Assembly (NCBI GenBank): GCA_025454955.1
Contig: JALONL010000040.1
Location: 1 to 51,829 of the forward strand
Origin: Bacteroidia bacterium
GTDB taxonomy: Bacteria; Bacteroidota; Bacteroidia; Palsa-965
Length of the DNA stretch: 51,829 nt
Direction of reading: 5' to 3'
The notes beneath the pieces are model-generated. The model did not search any database and was not told where the DNA came from. It saw only the letters and a program-made list of their open reading frames with translations. Made by a program: the position numbers and the translations under genes. Shown here in pieces: positions 26,225-36,224 of the stretch (position 1 is its first letter; every line of letters starts with the position of its first letter).

Positions 26225-29098
26225 ATGACCCAAAGTTTTTTTCTATCCGTCCTCACCCTGTTGCTGTGGTGTACCGGAATTGAAGTAAATGCGCAAAACC
26301 CCGGTTTTGAAGACAACCAAACCGGCTGGTCTAACAATGGTGTGGGCAGCCGCACCATACTCACATCTGCCGGAAATTTCAGAAGCGGAGCGCGGGGTTT
26401 GCAGATAACCACTACTTCCACCTCCGACTCCAAACTTTTTGCCTCAGGGTTTACCGTAACCGTACCCGCATCGGGTACCAATTATGTAACCGTAATGGCG
26501 TATGTAAAAGGTGCAGCCCCGGCCGAAGTTACGGTGGGCATGTACGACAATACGCTGGCCGTAGAAACCAAATCGTCCACCACCTACACACCGGGCGGCA
26601 CATTTACACTTATCGAAACCACATTTCCGGCCACCAACGGTTCGGTGTATTATCCTTATCTCTATTGCCGCTCCACCACCGGAGCTTCGGCATCGGCTAT
26701 TTTCGATGATGTAATTATTTACACTTCCACACAGGCCACCACCGATCTTACTGCGCCCACTGCACCCAATACATTTACCATTGGTGTATCGGGCACATCC
26801 ATTACACTCGGGTTTATAAACGGCACCGATGCACAGTCGGGAATTGACGGTGTGCTTATTCTGCGGCGCGGTGGCGGAGCCATTCCTACGGCACAGGCCG
26901 CCACAGGGCAGGTGTGGTATTCAACCAATTCCTTAATCGGGCCCACCACGCCGGGCGGATCTTTTACCGTGGTGTATAACGGAGCAGCGGTGAGCAGCTA
27001 TACCGACAATCCCGGCGCAACGGGCGTTTACACGTATTACGTGTATATGCGCGATAAGGCTTACAACTACACTGCCTCGTCGAGTTCGGCGCGGGTGTTT
27101 GTGTTTAACGGTACTTCGCTTGCATCGAGTGTGGCGAATAACTGTGCGATTGACGGAATTTTTCTTCCGGCCACCTGCACGCTTACGCTGCAATCGTCGA
27201 GTACAGTTACCGTGCGTGCGGGTTCGGTAATTACCATTTTCGGTACGGTGGTCATGCAGGGTAACCTGAACAACAATCAGGGTGCGGCGGCATTGACTTT
27301 TGCCAATGGAAGTTTGTACCGCTATGCGCGCAACGGCGGCGGCACATTCAGTGTAACTACGGCTACGTGGAGTACGGGTTCGGTGTGCCGGGTTGATGGT
27401 ATTACCACTGCGGCACCTCCGGGCGGACTTGCCCAGCAGTTTGCGAGTTTCGAGTGGAACTGTGCATCGCAGGTGGCGGCGGGAGCGGTTACATTGCCCA
27501 ATAATTTCCGCTGTACACAAAATTGCAGCATTATCAATACAGGCGTAAGCGGTTCGGTTACATTCAGCGGGTACAATACCATTGGCGGAAATTTATCGCA
27601 GAGTGCGGGCACGAGCGTAAGTTTTGCAGTGGGCAATACCATTGAAATGAACGGCAGTGCGGCGCAGAGTATTGATATAGCCGGGCCGATGGAAGGCATC
27701 ACCATTAATCATACCGGCGCGGGCGTATCGCTGCTGCGCAGTGTGCAGTTTAACGATACACTTAATTTGCTTCAGGGGCAAATGAATGCGGCTTCGTTTA
27801 CGCTTACTGCCGGCAACGGCGCGGCCATTTCGCGCACGGCAGGCACCGTGGCGGCGGCACCGGCTTTTGCGGGCAACAACGATATTATTTACCGTGCGGC
27901 AGTAACCACGGGTGCCGAACTTCCTGTTTCGGTTTCGGTGATGCGCAACCTTTCGCTGCGCCTGCCGGTAAACGGCACGGTAACGCTTAATGCGTCTGCC
28001 TCGGTAAATGGCAACCTCGATCTGGTGCGCGGCTGGCTGCTTACCACTACGGCCAATTTACTTACCCTGGCCGATAATGCCACCAGCAGCGGTGCAAGTA
28101 ACAACAGCTTTGTAAACGGCCCTTTGCTCAAAACAGGCAACGATGCGTTTGTGTTTCCGGTAGGCAAAAACACATACTATGCGTCCATTGCCATTTCGGC
28201 ACCGGCCAACGTTAGCAGCCAGTTCAGGGCCGAATATTTTCAAACCGATCCCGATCCGTTTTACAACACACTGCTGCTCGATGCCACGCTGGCCGGAGTA
28301 AGCCGCTGCGAATACTGGATGCTCGACCGCCTTGCCGGCACCGATGCCGTGAGCGTAACACTTAGCTGGGACACTACCGAGTGCGGTCCCGGCTATGTGG
28401 CCACACCTGCCGATCTGGTGGTGGCCCGCTGGGACGGCGCACTCTGGCGCGATCATGGCAACGGCGGCACCACTGGCGGCATACAAACCGGCACCGTGGT
28501 AAGCGCCGGGCCGGTGAGCAGTTTCAGTCCGTTTACGCTGGGCTCTTCCACGCTGCTCAATCCGCTGCCGGTAGAGCTTCTCAGTTTTACCGCAGTGCCC
28601 GCGGGCAGCAAAGTAAAAACGGCCTGGCAAACAGCCACCGAAACGAACAGCGATTACTTCATCATCGAACGCTCGGCCGATGGTGCAGCGTGGGAGTTTG
28701 TGGCCCGCCGCGAGGCAGCCGGTTTCAGCACACAGGTACGCAATTACGAGGCTTTTGATCTTATGCCTTTGCCCGGCGTGTCGTACTACCGCCTGCGCCA
28801 AACCGATATAAACGGCACTGAGCATATTTACCCGCCCGTGGCTGTAAACTTCGAGCCAGGCACCGCAGTAAATGCTTTTGTGCAGGGCAACGAACTCATG
28901 CTCGCGTTTGCTCCTTCCGCCAATCCTGCGCAGGCCGAAATAACTGTAAACGATGCCGCCGGACGAATATGCATACAGCAGAAAGTCACGGCATCAGGTG
29001 TGCAGCAATTTCTTCTGCCCGATGCGCCGGGCGTGTATTTTGTGACTATAGTGTGCGGCGATGTAATTGTGCATCAGCCGGTGATGCGGGCGCAGTAG
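26225..29098 (+). CDS. Large T9SS cargo protein with carbohydrate-binding-like N-terminus
   Basis: The product has 957 residues. A signal peptide ends ...GIEVNAQ. Residues about 25-170 look like a jelly-roll carbohydrate-binding module (NPGFEDNQTGWSNNGVG, FRSGARGLQITTTS). A long, repetitive beta-rich region follows, compatible with a parallel beta-helix (MQGNLNNNQGAAALTFANGS). The C-terminus has LNPLPVELLSFTAVPAGSKV, YFIIERSADGAAWEFV and YYRLRQTDINGTEHIYPP, the common module ahead of a type A sorting domain, and ends APGVYFVTIVCGDVIVHQPV MRAQ. It is therefore probably surface-anchored. It is transcribed towards the SpoIIE gene, and only two bases separate the two stop codons, leaving no room for a dedicated terminator. 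Confidence 0.85.
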   Translation: MTQSFFLSVLTLLLWCTGIEVNAQNPGFEDNQTGWSNNGVGSRTILTSAGNFRSGARGLQITTTSTSDSKLFASGFTVTVPASGTNYVTVMAYVKGAAPAEVTVGMYDNTLAVETKSSTTYTPGGTFTLIETTFPATNGSVYYPYLYCRSTTGASASAIFDDVIIYTSTQATTDLTAPTAPNTFTIGVSGTSITLGFINGTDAQSGIDGVLILRRGGGAIPTAQAATGQVWYSTNSLIGPTTPGGSFTVVYNGAAVSSYTDNPGATGVYTYYVYMRDKAYNYTASSSSARVFVFNGTSLASSVANNCAIDGIFLPATCTLTLQSSSTVTVRAGSVITIFGTVVMQGNLNNNQGAAALTFANGSLYRYARNGGGTFSVTTATWSTGSVCRVDGITTAAPPGGLAQQFASFEWNCASQVAAGAVTLPNNFRCTQNCSIINTGVSGSVTFSGYNTIGGNLSQSAGTSVSFAVGNTIEMNGSAAQSIDIAGPMEGITINHTGAGVSLLRSVQFNDTLNLLQGQMNAASFTLTAGNGAAISRTAGTVAAAPAFAGNNDIIYRAAVTTGAELPVSVSVMRNLSLRLPVNGTVTLNASASVNGNLDLVRGWLLTTTANLLTLADNATSSGASNNSFVNGPLLKTGNDAFVFPVGKNTYYASIAISAPANVSSQFRAEYFQTDPDPFYNTLLLDATLAGVSRCEYWMLDRLAGTDAVSVTLSWDTTECGPGYVATPADLVVARWDGALWRDHGNGGTTGGIQTGTVVSAGPVSSFSPFTLGSSTLLNPLPVELLSFTAVPAGSKVKTAWQTATETNSDYFIIERSADGAAWEFVARREAAGFSTQVRNYEAFDLMPLPGVSYYRLRQTDINGTEHIYPPVAVNFEPGTAVNAFVQGNELMLAFAPSANPAQAEITVNDAAGRICIQQKVTASGVQQFLLPDAPGVYFVTIVCGDVIVHQPVMRAQ

Positions 29099-29100
29099 GG

Positions 29101-32100
29101 TTATATTTTTAAACCCATCACCAGCACATCATCAACCTGCTGCAGATTTCCTTTCCAGGTATTAAACTCATTGTGCAGGGTGCGTTGCTGCTCGTTCATA
29201 GGCAGCGAATGAATTTGCAGCAGCAATTCCTGAAAGCGTTTTACCATAAACTTCTTTCCGCGTTCGCCGCCAAACTGATCGGCATAACCGTCGGTGCTGA
29301 GGTAAATGCAGTCGCCGGTTTGCAGTTCGAGTGTATGTGTGGTAAAGGCTACGGGTGTGGCGTGCATATCGCCGGCAATGGCGCGTTTCACAGGTTTTAT
29401 TTCGTGGAATGAATTCTGGCGGATGTACCAGAGTGCGCGGTTGGCACCGGCATAGTGAAGCACGTTTTGCGGGTTTATGGTGATGAGCGCCACATCCATT
29501 CCGTCTTTGGTTTCGCCTACGGAATCTTGCTTGAGGGCATGTCTTACGCCGGTATGCAGTTGTTCGAGAATTTCGTGCGGCTGTGTGAGGCCGCGTTCCA
29601 CCACGAGGTGGTTGAGCAGTGTGTTTCCAATCATGCTCATAAATGCGCCGGGAACGCCGTGGCCGGTGCAATCCACACAGGCCAGAAATTTCAGCCCGTT
29701 TATTTCGGCGCACCAGTAGAAATCGCCGCTCACAATGTCCTGCGGCTGATACAGCACAAAGAAACTGCCGAAGAGTTTTTGCATATCGCTTTCGAGCGGG
29801 AGAATGGCGCTTTGAATGCGGCGGGCATAGTGTATGCTGTCGCGGATGTCGGTGTAGGCAGTTTCGAGTTCGGTTTTTTGCGATTGTAGTTGTTGTTTCT
29901 GCTGTTGCACCTCGGCAGTGCGCGACTGTACAATGCTTTCGAGGCGTTGCTTTTGTTTGCGCAAGCGCACTGCACTTAAACGCGCCGTAATGAGTATGAG
30001 TGCGCCAAACAGCAGCACATACAACGTGTATGCCCAGCCCGTGCGATACCAGGGCGGAAGTATTTCGAAACGGAAAGTGGTAACGTCTGAAATACGCCCC
30101 GAAGCCGAAACGGCCTGTACAAAAAAAGTGTAGCTGCCTTCGGGCAGGTTGGTGTATGCCTTGAATGTGAGCATTTCGGTATTGAACCAGGCCGTGTCGA
30201 AGCCTTCGAGCTTGCAGCGGAAAATCATGTCTGAATTAATTTCAAACAAGGGAGCGGCAAAATGAAAGGTAATATCGCGCAGCGAATAGGGAAGTGATTG
30301 GGCAAATGTATAGTTGCTGTCGCCGATATTGGCGCAAAGCAGCGAATCCTTACCGGTAATTACTTTACGCACCAATGTCCTGAACCGTGTGCCGGCATTT
30401 TGCTGCTTATCGGTATAACTAATACGCATTATGGCAGTGGAAGAAGCTGTCCAGATATGCCGCGGTGTAAGCAGCGACTGATTAATGGCCGAGCGGTCGG
30501 TCATTGAACTGAGTGCGTGTGCATGATAGTGGATGCTGTTGTTCCATTCGCCAAAAAATATTTCGGGTTTATTGTTGAGTGGCTCAAGCATCAGACCAGG
30601 ATCAAACGGGGGCGTAATGCGGAGAACAGCGTTGCCGTAAAATTTCTCCATCATTTCGGGAGCAGGGGCAAAGCAGCGCGTATTGCGGCCTTTGTCGCTC
30701 AGTGGCAGGTAGCGGATGACGTTGTGATTGTGAAAGAAATACACACTGTCGTTGATGAAAACCGGATAGTAATCTTTTTCATCGAATCCGTTTTCCTTAT
30801 TGTATTTGGTGAGCGAAAGAGTTTGTGCGGTGAGGTCTAATTCAATATGCACTCCTTCTTTGAATCGCGTAGAGCACCATATTTCACAGGTGTTTTGGCC
30901 TTTGTTCGTTTTTCGAACGGGCGAGGCACGTATTATTTCCAGCGCACCGAGGTCGTGATGTGTGACCGAATAGTACTCGTTGTCTGATTTTTTTTCGATA
31001 ATTGAAATGCCGCCTTTTTCCACGGCCAAAAACAGGTTTTGGGTGCCTGTTACCGGACGAAGGCAGTTGGTGTAGGCGTTGGTGATGTGGCTGATCTGGC
31101 CGTGGCGGAAAAGCAGGAGTCCGCCGGTAGAGCAGAGCAGAAGGTCGTTTCCCTGGGGCAGTATTTCCCATATTTCGGTTTGAATATCGGTCAGTTTCCG
31201 AAAATACTGCGGCATGTTTTCGTTTTCCGAATCGTTGGTTACATACAAGCCTTCGGTGGTGCTGAAAAAGATCAGGCTGTCTTTATTGCCAATTGAGGTG
31301 AGGCTGCCTTCGAAACCGGCCTGCGAGTTGAACAAACGCACGGGAGAGTTGAACGTAATTCGACTTATACCGTAATTGCTGTTGGCCCAGATGTTTTTAT
31401 CCCTGTCGGCAAAGAGTGTGGCAATGGTTTCGTCGCCCAGTCCGGTTTTCTTATCCACTGTTGAAATGAGTTTTCCCGAAGCCGAGTAAAACGCAATTCC
31501 TCCGCGGCTGCACACACCTATTACGCTGTCGTTTGCCCAGATGCAGCCAAGCACTCCCGATTGGGTAAGGAATTCATCGCTGATGCAGGGAATGGTGTCT
31601 AACGTTTGCGTAGCTGGCCGGTAGCGCAAAAATCCGTTATCGCCGGTGAGCAGAAGCAGGCTGCCGTTTTTTTCGCTCAACATGCCCAGCAAACGTACTT
31701 TGGCAAAACGTTCGCAGCCAATTACCGGTACAAGCCTGCTGCCCGAAATTTCCATCAATCCCACATTGCGCTGGCGCACATAAACTTTTTGAGCGGCTGT
31801 GAACGAAAGCGCAAACGTATTTGCAGCCGGGGCTTCAATTACGGAATTGATCTTTTTATCCTTTACCACAAAAATTCTTTCCGCAGCCTGAAAGTAAATG
31901 AAACCGTTGGCCGCGTTTATTTTCCACACATCGGTAAACGATTTCTGCTTTTCGGAAATACCTGTGCAAAGCGACTGGTAGTAAAGGCTTCCGTTTTTGT
32001 GGCGGCCCAGGTAGCCAAAATCGCCTACCGAAGCCACATACATAATGTCGTTTGATTCGTCGTAATGCAAATACCTGCAGGCGGCACCGGCTTTCACCGG

Positions 32101-32325
32101 AATGGTTTGCCAGTTTTGTCCGTCATAACAAAACACCGAAGAAGTGCCGCCAAAATACAGCAGCCCGTTTTTATCCTGCCGGGTATGCCACACCTGGTCG
32201 TAACCGTCGTAGGCCGAGGGGGGAAAGTTCTGGATATGATAGCCGTGTTGCTGTGCGCGTATCTGTAGGCACAGGCCGGTCATAAACAAAACAGAGAGAA
32301 GTATTTGGCGCAGAGTTGTTCGCAT
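29101..32325 (-). CDS. Reg_prop/Y_Y_Y sensor with cytoplasmic SpoIIE (PP2C) phosphatase
   Basis: The ATG at 32325 gives a signal sequence (MRTTLRQILLSVLFMTGLCL) and 1,074 residues. Residues about 30-690 form two-component-regulator propeller repeats (WHTRQDKNGLLYFGG, LFADRDKNIWANSNYGISRI), followed by a Y_Y_Y domain at about 700-760 (RCKLEGFDTAWFNTEM). One transmembrane helix lies at 760-781, then a coiled coil (SIVQSRTAEVQQQKQQLQSQ), then a SpoIIE/PP2C domain at about 860-1074 with IVSGDFYWCAEINGLKFLAC and VDCTGHGVPGAFMSMIGN containing metal-binding Asp. It should sense an extracytoplasmic cue and dephosphorylate an intracellular partner, such as an anti-sigma antagonist. No partner gene is adjacent. 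Confidence 0.9.
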   Translation of the reverse strand: MRTTLRQILLSVLFMTGLCLQIRAQQHGYHIQNFPPSAYDGYDQVWHTRQDKNGLLYFGGTSSVFCYDGQNWQTIPVKAGAACRYLHYDESNDIMYVASVGDFGYLGRHKNGSLYYQSLCTGISEKQKSFTDVWKINAANGFIYFQAAERIFVVKDKKINSVIEAPAANTFALSFTAAQKVYVRQRNVGLMEISGSRLVPVIGCERFAKVRLLGMLSEKNGSLLLLTGDNGFLRYRPATQTLDTIPCISDEFLTQSGVLGCIWANDSVIGVCSRGGIAFYSASGKLISTVDKKTGLGDETIATLFADRDKNIWANSNYGISRITFNSPVRLFNSQAGFEGSLTSIGNKDSLIFFSTTEGLYVTNDSENENMPQYFRKLTDIQTEIWEILPQGNDLLLCSTGGLLLFRHGQISHITNAYTNCLRPVTGTQNLFLAVEKGGISIIEKKSDNEYYSVTHHDLGALEIIRASPVRKTNKGQNTCEIWCSTRFKEGVHIELDLTAQTLSLTKYNKENGFDEKDYYPVFINDSVYFFHNHNVIRYLPLSDKGRNTRCFAPAPEMMEKFYGNAVLRITPPFDPGLMLEPLNNKPEIFFGEWNNSIHYHAHALSSMTDRSAINQSLLTPRHIWTASSTAIMRISYTDKQQNAGTRFRTLVRKVITGKDSLLCANIGDSNYTFAQSLPYSLRDITFHFAAPLFEINSDMIFRCKLEGFDTAWFNTEMLTFKAYTNLPEGSYTFFVQAVSASGRISDVTTFRFEILPPWYRTGWAYTLYVLLFGALILITARLSAVRLRKQKQRLESIVQSRTAEVQQQKQQLQSQKTELETAYTDIRDSIHYARRIQSAILPLESDMQKLFGSFFVLYQPQDIVSGDFYWCAEINGLKFLACVDCTGHGVPGAFMSMIGNTLLNHLVVERGLTQPHEILEQLHTGVRHALKQDSVGETKDGMDVALITINPQNVLHYAGANRALWYIRQNSFHEIKPVKRAIAGDMHATPVAFTTHTLELQTGDCIYLSTDGYADQFGGERGKKFMVKRFQELLLQIHSLPMNEQQRTLHNEFNTWKGNLQQVDDVLVMGLKI

Positions 32326-32716
32326 ACCGGATTCAGGGTTAGCCAAAATACTCACTCTTTTTAATTTATGGAAAATATTGGCTGCCAGAGTTGTGGAATT
32401 ATCTGAAATAAGTTGTTTGGCCGTATTTGCCTGGCGGCGATGAAATAAACTGATGGTCGTTTTTTAGCTTTATAAAAACATTGAAATAAATTAACATTCA
32501 GGTACAAATACCCATTTTATTAAATAGGTTTTTATTCTCTGTTTTTTCAATATTGTGTAACTCATATTTGTGTGGTATAAAGAATAGAAAAAATACCATA
32601 AGCCCCATTATTAGTAATGATGGAGCAGAACCCATCTGAAAAAACGAACTGTACCCGACAGTAATAAAACGGGAGGTAAACCCTGTAAACCTTATTACAG
32701 CAATAATTCTTTAGTC
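32326..32716. other. Divergent intergenic region
   Basis: This AT-rich spacer of 391 bases separates the divergent SpoIIE sensor and GH18-like genes. CATATTTG at about 32562-32569 is one base from the TAnnTTTG -7 consensus and would give the plus-strand gene a leader of roughly 140 bases. The leader holds CAGTAATAAAACGGGAGG-type A/G-rich sequence but no clear riboswitch. Confidence 0.3.
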
Positions 32717-33871
32717 ATGGCAAATTTTGAGTTAGTTACGTGGTATGATACCTGGAACCAAACCGGATTAGACAATCTTGTAAACAAGAAAGTCCCGTTG
32801 TACTATGCCACAAGGTACAATCTGGCCTTTGGCAGCCTGGTAGCAGTAGCCTCGGGCGGATATTCTGTGGAAATGGGTTCGCTGGCCTCACAGGTATTGG
32901 CGCAGATTGCCGCGCAGGCTCCGGGAGTAAGAATTTATGCCGGTCTGGGCAGCACCGGAATTGTGGAAACCGTGAACGATAACAACCAAAACAACAACCG
33001 CTCTACCAATAACATTGCGGCATGGTTATTAAGCAACGGATACAGCGGCATCTCCATCGACGCCGAAGAGTTTGATGCCATGCAGGTGGTTCCTGAATTT
33101 ATTACTCAGCTTGGCGATACATTTAACAGTAAAGGATTGGGTATTGCCGTATCGGTACCCTGGCCGGCAAACGGCCCTCAAAACCTTTATGGCAACAATG
33201 CGGTAAGTGTATTTAATCAATACGTGGAAGCATTGGAGTTGCAGGATTATTCGTCGGGCGGTACGCCAAACGATGTGGGGCCGTGGACAAGTGCCGGGGT
33301 GCGTACTGATATTCTTATGGGCGGTGTAAGTACAGAAAACGGAAATGTACAAACCCCGCTGCCCGAGGTAACCCAGTGGACACAATTCGCAGCACAAAAC
33401 GGACTGAAAGGCATGTTTAGCTGGCGTTTGGATAACGATCACGGACTTGACGGACAAAATGAAGATGTGGATCCCACATTTACCGGTGCCATGACGGTGG
33501 CAATGGCTGCGCAGCCTTTTGTGCCCAATGGCACCTATAAGTTTACCAGTAAAAATGTGCAGTCGGTACTGATGGGCGAAGCACAGAAAATTGATCAGTC
33601 GTGGGTGCCCGCGTCTTTCGATCTTACTAACCTCACGTTTGCCAATCTGGCCAATATGAACGGTGAACTTGTGAATGCGAATACTCCCACAGCCCCTGCC
33701 GGATATTTGCCCGGCGGCAGTTACCTTTTAACCAGCAGAAATATGCGGGTAATTCTTATGGCTAATTGTCAGAAAATTGACGGTAGCTGGCAAAGATCGC
33801 AATTGGATATCACCACACTTTCTGTAAATGCCACCATTAACAATATCAATGGTGTGCTTACTGTAGGTTAA
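32717..33871 (+). CDS. GH18-like TIM-barrel protein with C-terminal cyanovirin-N (CVNH) lectin domain
   Basis: The product has 384 residues. Residues 1-268 follow the GH18 layout. Strand 1 is FELVTWYDTW. The active-site strand is SGISIDAEEFD, where Asp115 and Glu117 occupy the last two acidic positions of the DxxDxDxE motif, while the first two are Ser110 and Ser113. A strand-6-like LELQDYS and a strand-8-like MFSWRLDNDHG follow. Residues about 269-384 form two tandem CVNH-type repeats: NGTYKFTSKNVQSVLMGEA... NMNGELV and PGGSYLLTSRNMRVILMANC... INNINGVLTV. CVNH domains bind high-mannose glycans in characterised members. There is no signal peptide and no T9SS domain, so export is unexplained. 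Catalytic activity is uncertain with half the acidic motif changed. Confidence 0.7.
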   Translation: MANFELVTWYDTWNQTGLDNLVNKKVPLYYATRYNLAFGSLVAVASGGYSVEMGSLASQVLAQIAAQAPGVRIYAGLGSTGIVETVNDNNQNNNRSTNNIAAWLLSNGYSGISIDAEEFDAMQVVPEFITQLGDTFNSKGLGIAVSVPWPANGPQNLYGNNAVSVFNQYVEALELQDYSSGGTPNDVGPWTSAGVRTDILMGGVSTENGNVQTPLPEVTQWTQFAAQNGLKGMFSWRLDNDHGLDGQNEDVDPTFTGAMTVAMAAQPFVPNGTYKFTSKNVQSVLMGEAQKIDQSWVPASFDLTNLTFANLANMNGELVNANTPTAPAGYLPGGSYLLTSRNMRVILMANCQKIDGSWQRSQLDITTLSVNATINNINGVLTVG

Positions 33872-33918
33872 CCGGTATTTCACACAAAGGTTAATTTTAT
33901 TTCTGATGATTTATTCAT

Positions 33919-33953
33919 ACCGATCCGGCTTACCAGCCGGATCGGTTTTATTT
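33919..33953 (+). terminator. Intrinsic terminator of the GH18-CVNH gene
   Basis: A perfect 12-bp stem ACCGATCCGGCT / AGCCGGATCGGT with loop TACC is followed by TTTATTT, 48 bases after the stop codon. The remainder of the gap to 34283 is AT-rich and holds only the promoter-like motif at 34225-34255. Confidence 0.85.
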
Positions 33954-34224
33954 ATCCCAGTTCATTCATTTTCAACCATAACGAACAATCTGCCCGCAGT
34001 TAACCGGAAGTTTGGTAATCTGTTGGAAAATATATTCTGCTTCATATTTTTAATATTATCAGACGGAATTTCAATCCTCTCTGCGCCTGACTAAAACGAT
34101 ATTATTGAAGATTAGCACAGCTTTTTTGACGATAATCATGGTTTTTAACTTCGCATAAAAGATTAAAAATTCTTGAAGAATATCAATTTAAACCCGGTTT
34201 TTTCCATTGTTAAGATGGTGCACA

Positions 34225-34255
34225 TTGACTTTTAATCTCAGGTAAACTACTTTTC
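34225..34255 (+). promoter_or_regulatory. Promoter-like motif upstream of the giant adhesin
   Basis: TTGAC (34225-34229), an 18-base spacer and TACTTTTC (34248-34255) lie 28 bases before the ATG. The same arrangement precedes the cargo genes at 46066 and 49920. The -7 half resembles TAnnTTTG, with the last base changed. Confidence 0.5.
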
Positions 34256-34283
34256 CCGAAACACAACCGGCAAACCCTTGCGT

Positions 34284-36224
34284 ATGAATAAACTCTACAC
34301 CGTTTCCTTCACGGTAAGGAGTGCTTTTATTATCATTTGTCTGCTGCTGCAGACAAATCTGAGAGCACAAATCAATATAACGCCAGGCGGCGCACCTGCC
34401 ACCATTATCTCCAACCTGGTTGGGGCTGGTCTTACAGTGAGCAACGTGGCACTGAATTGTCCGGTAAATGCTTACGGAACTTTTTCAAACGGGTTAACTA
34501 CCAACATTGGTATTTCAAACGGTATTATTCTCACCACAGGTTCGGCAACGAATGTAATTGGCCCCAACAACTCTGCCAGTATGGGCACCTGTAACGGAAC
34601 CTCCGGTTCAGACCCGCAGCTTAGTGTAATTGAGCCATTAGCCACTGAGGATTTATGTGTGCTTGAGTTCGACATTGTACCGCAGTGCAACCAGCTTACC
34701 ATTCGTTTTGTATTTGGTTCGGAAGAATATCCCGAATTTGTAAACTCGTCGTTTAACGATGCGTTTGGTTTTTTCATTACTGGTCCCGGACCTGCCTGCC
34801 AGAGTGGTTTTTACAACAATACCAATGTGGCCACCCTGCCCAACAATACTACACCTGTAAGTATTGACAATGTAAATGCCACTACAAACAGTGCCTATTA
34901 TGTAAACAACACCGCCGGAGCCACAATTCAGTACGATGGTTTTACCACGGTGTTGGTTCGTACCATTAATCTTTGCCCTTGTCAGACCTACCATTTCAAA
35001 TTAGCCATAGCCGATGCCGGCGACTGTATTTACGATTCGGGTGTATTGGTTGATTTTCTTTCCTGCTCATCGGTGCTCAGTGCGGCGCCTACATCCACGC
35101 CTTCCACTTCGTGTACCACATGCAATGGTACGGCGGCAGTAAACCTGTCGGGCGGTGTGGGGCCTTTTACTTATTCGTGGGCTCCGAGCGGCGGTACCGG
35201 TGCCACTGCCAGCGGTCTTTGTCCGGGTACATACACAGTAACTGTTAACGATGGCCTTACCTGTACTTCTTCACAAACTTTTGCCGTTACGGTTACCGGA
35301 CTTTCCTCAACAGTAACTACTTCGAGCACACAAACCAACGTGCTATGCAATGGTGGTTCCACCGGTTCGGCCACGGTTACAGCGTCGGGCGGAACTTCGC
35401 CCTATACTTTTTCGTGGAGCCCGGCGGTGGCAAACTCCACCAGCGGTAATAGCAATACGGCCACCGGTCTTGCTGCCGGTACGTATGTATGTACTGTTAC
35501 CGATTTAAACGGCTGCATAGGCACACATACTATTACCATAACACAGCCGCCCGCACTAACAAGTACATTCACGCAGGTAAACGTACTTTGCAACGGCGGC
35601 AACACCGGCAGTACTTCGGTTACAGCCAGCGGCGGCACACCGGGCTACACCTTCTCGTGGAGCCCCGCCGTGGCCAACAGCACCAGCGGCAGTACCAACA
35701 CGGCCACCAGTTTGAGCGCAGGCACATACGTGTGTACAATTACAGATTTGAACGGCTGCACCAGCACACGCACGGTAACCATCACTCAACCGCCAGCACT
35801 CACCAGCAGCTCTACTCAGGTGAATGTGCTTTGCAACGGCGGCAACACGGGCAGCACCACAGTTACAGCCAGCGGCGGCACTCCGGGTTACACTTTCTCA
35901 TGGAGCCCCGCCGTGGCCAACACCACCAGCGGCAGCAGCAACACGGCCACCGGTTTGGGCGCAGGTACTTATGTTTGCACAATTACTGATTTGAATGGCT
36001 GTACCACCACGCGCACAGTAACCATCACGCAACCGCCTGCACTCACCAATACATTCACTCAGGTAAACGTACTTTGCAACGGTGCCAACACGGGCAGTGC
36101 CACAGTAACAGCCAGTGGAGGAACACCTGGCTATACGTTCTCGTGGAGTCCGGCCGTGACAAACACCACCAGCGGCAGCCCGGTTTGGGCGCAGGCACAT
36201 ACGTATGTACCATTACTGATTTGA
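34284..36224 (+). CDS. N-terminal part of giant SprB-repeat surface adhesin (frame broken)
   Basis: The ATG at 34284 starts a signal peptide (MNKLYTVSFTVRSAFIIICL... LRAQ); the TTG two codons earlier is disfavoured. Residues about 20-270 form a choice-of-anchor-L type domain (NITPGGAPATIISNLVGAGL, LEFDIVPQCNQLTIRFVFGS, EEYPEFVNSSFNDAFGFFIT). From about residue 345, SprB-type repeats of 81 residues begin (VNVLCNGGNTGS, GGTPGYTFSWSPAV, GTYVCTITDLNGC). After 36179 a 13-nt deletion relative to the repeat consensus shifts the frame, and translation ends at 36224. The repeat protein continues in another frame to 36409 and returns to this frame after a 17-nt deletion. Intact, this and the next segment would be one gene of about 2,500 residues. 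Confidence 0.8.
   Translation: MNKLYTVSFTVRSAFIIICLLLQTNLRAQINITPGGAPATIISNLVGAGLTVSNVALNCPVNAYGTFSNGLTTNIGISNGIILTTGSATNVIGPNNSASMGTCNGTSGSDPQLSVIEPLATEDLCVLEFDIVPQCNQLTIRFVFGSEEYPEFVNSSFNDAFGFFITGPGPACQSGFYNNTNVATLPNNTTPVSIDNVNATTNSAYYVNNTAGATIQYDGFTTVLVRTINLCPCQTYHFKLAIADAGDCIYDSGVLVDFLSCSSVLSAAPTSTPSTSCTTCNGTAAVNLSGGVGPFTYSWAPSGGTGATASGLCPGTYTVTVNDGLTCTSSQTFAVTVTGLSSTVTTSSTQTNVLCNGGSTGSATVTASGGTSPYTFSWSPAVANSTSGNSNTATGLAAGTYVCTVTDLNGCIGTHTITITQPPALTSTFTQVNVLCNGGNTGSTSVTASGGTPGYTFSWSPAVANSTSGSTNTATSLSAGTYVCTITDLNGCTSTRTVTITQPPALTSSSTQVNVLCNGGNTGSTTVTASGGTPGYTFSWSPAVANTTSGSSNTATGLGAGTYVCTITDLNGCTTTRTVTITQPPALTNTFTQVNVLCNGANTGSATVTASGGTPGYTFSWSPAVTNTTSGSPVWAQAHTYVPLLI

Noticed and set aside
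33906..34094. 62-codon frame after the GH18-like gene
   Set aside because: It starts in and runs through the intrinsic terminator at 33919-33953 and has no protein features.
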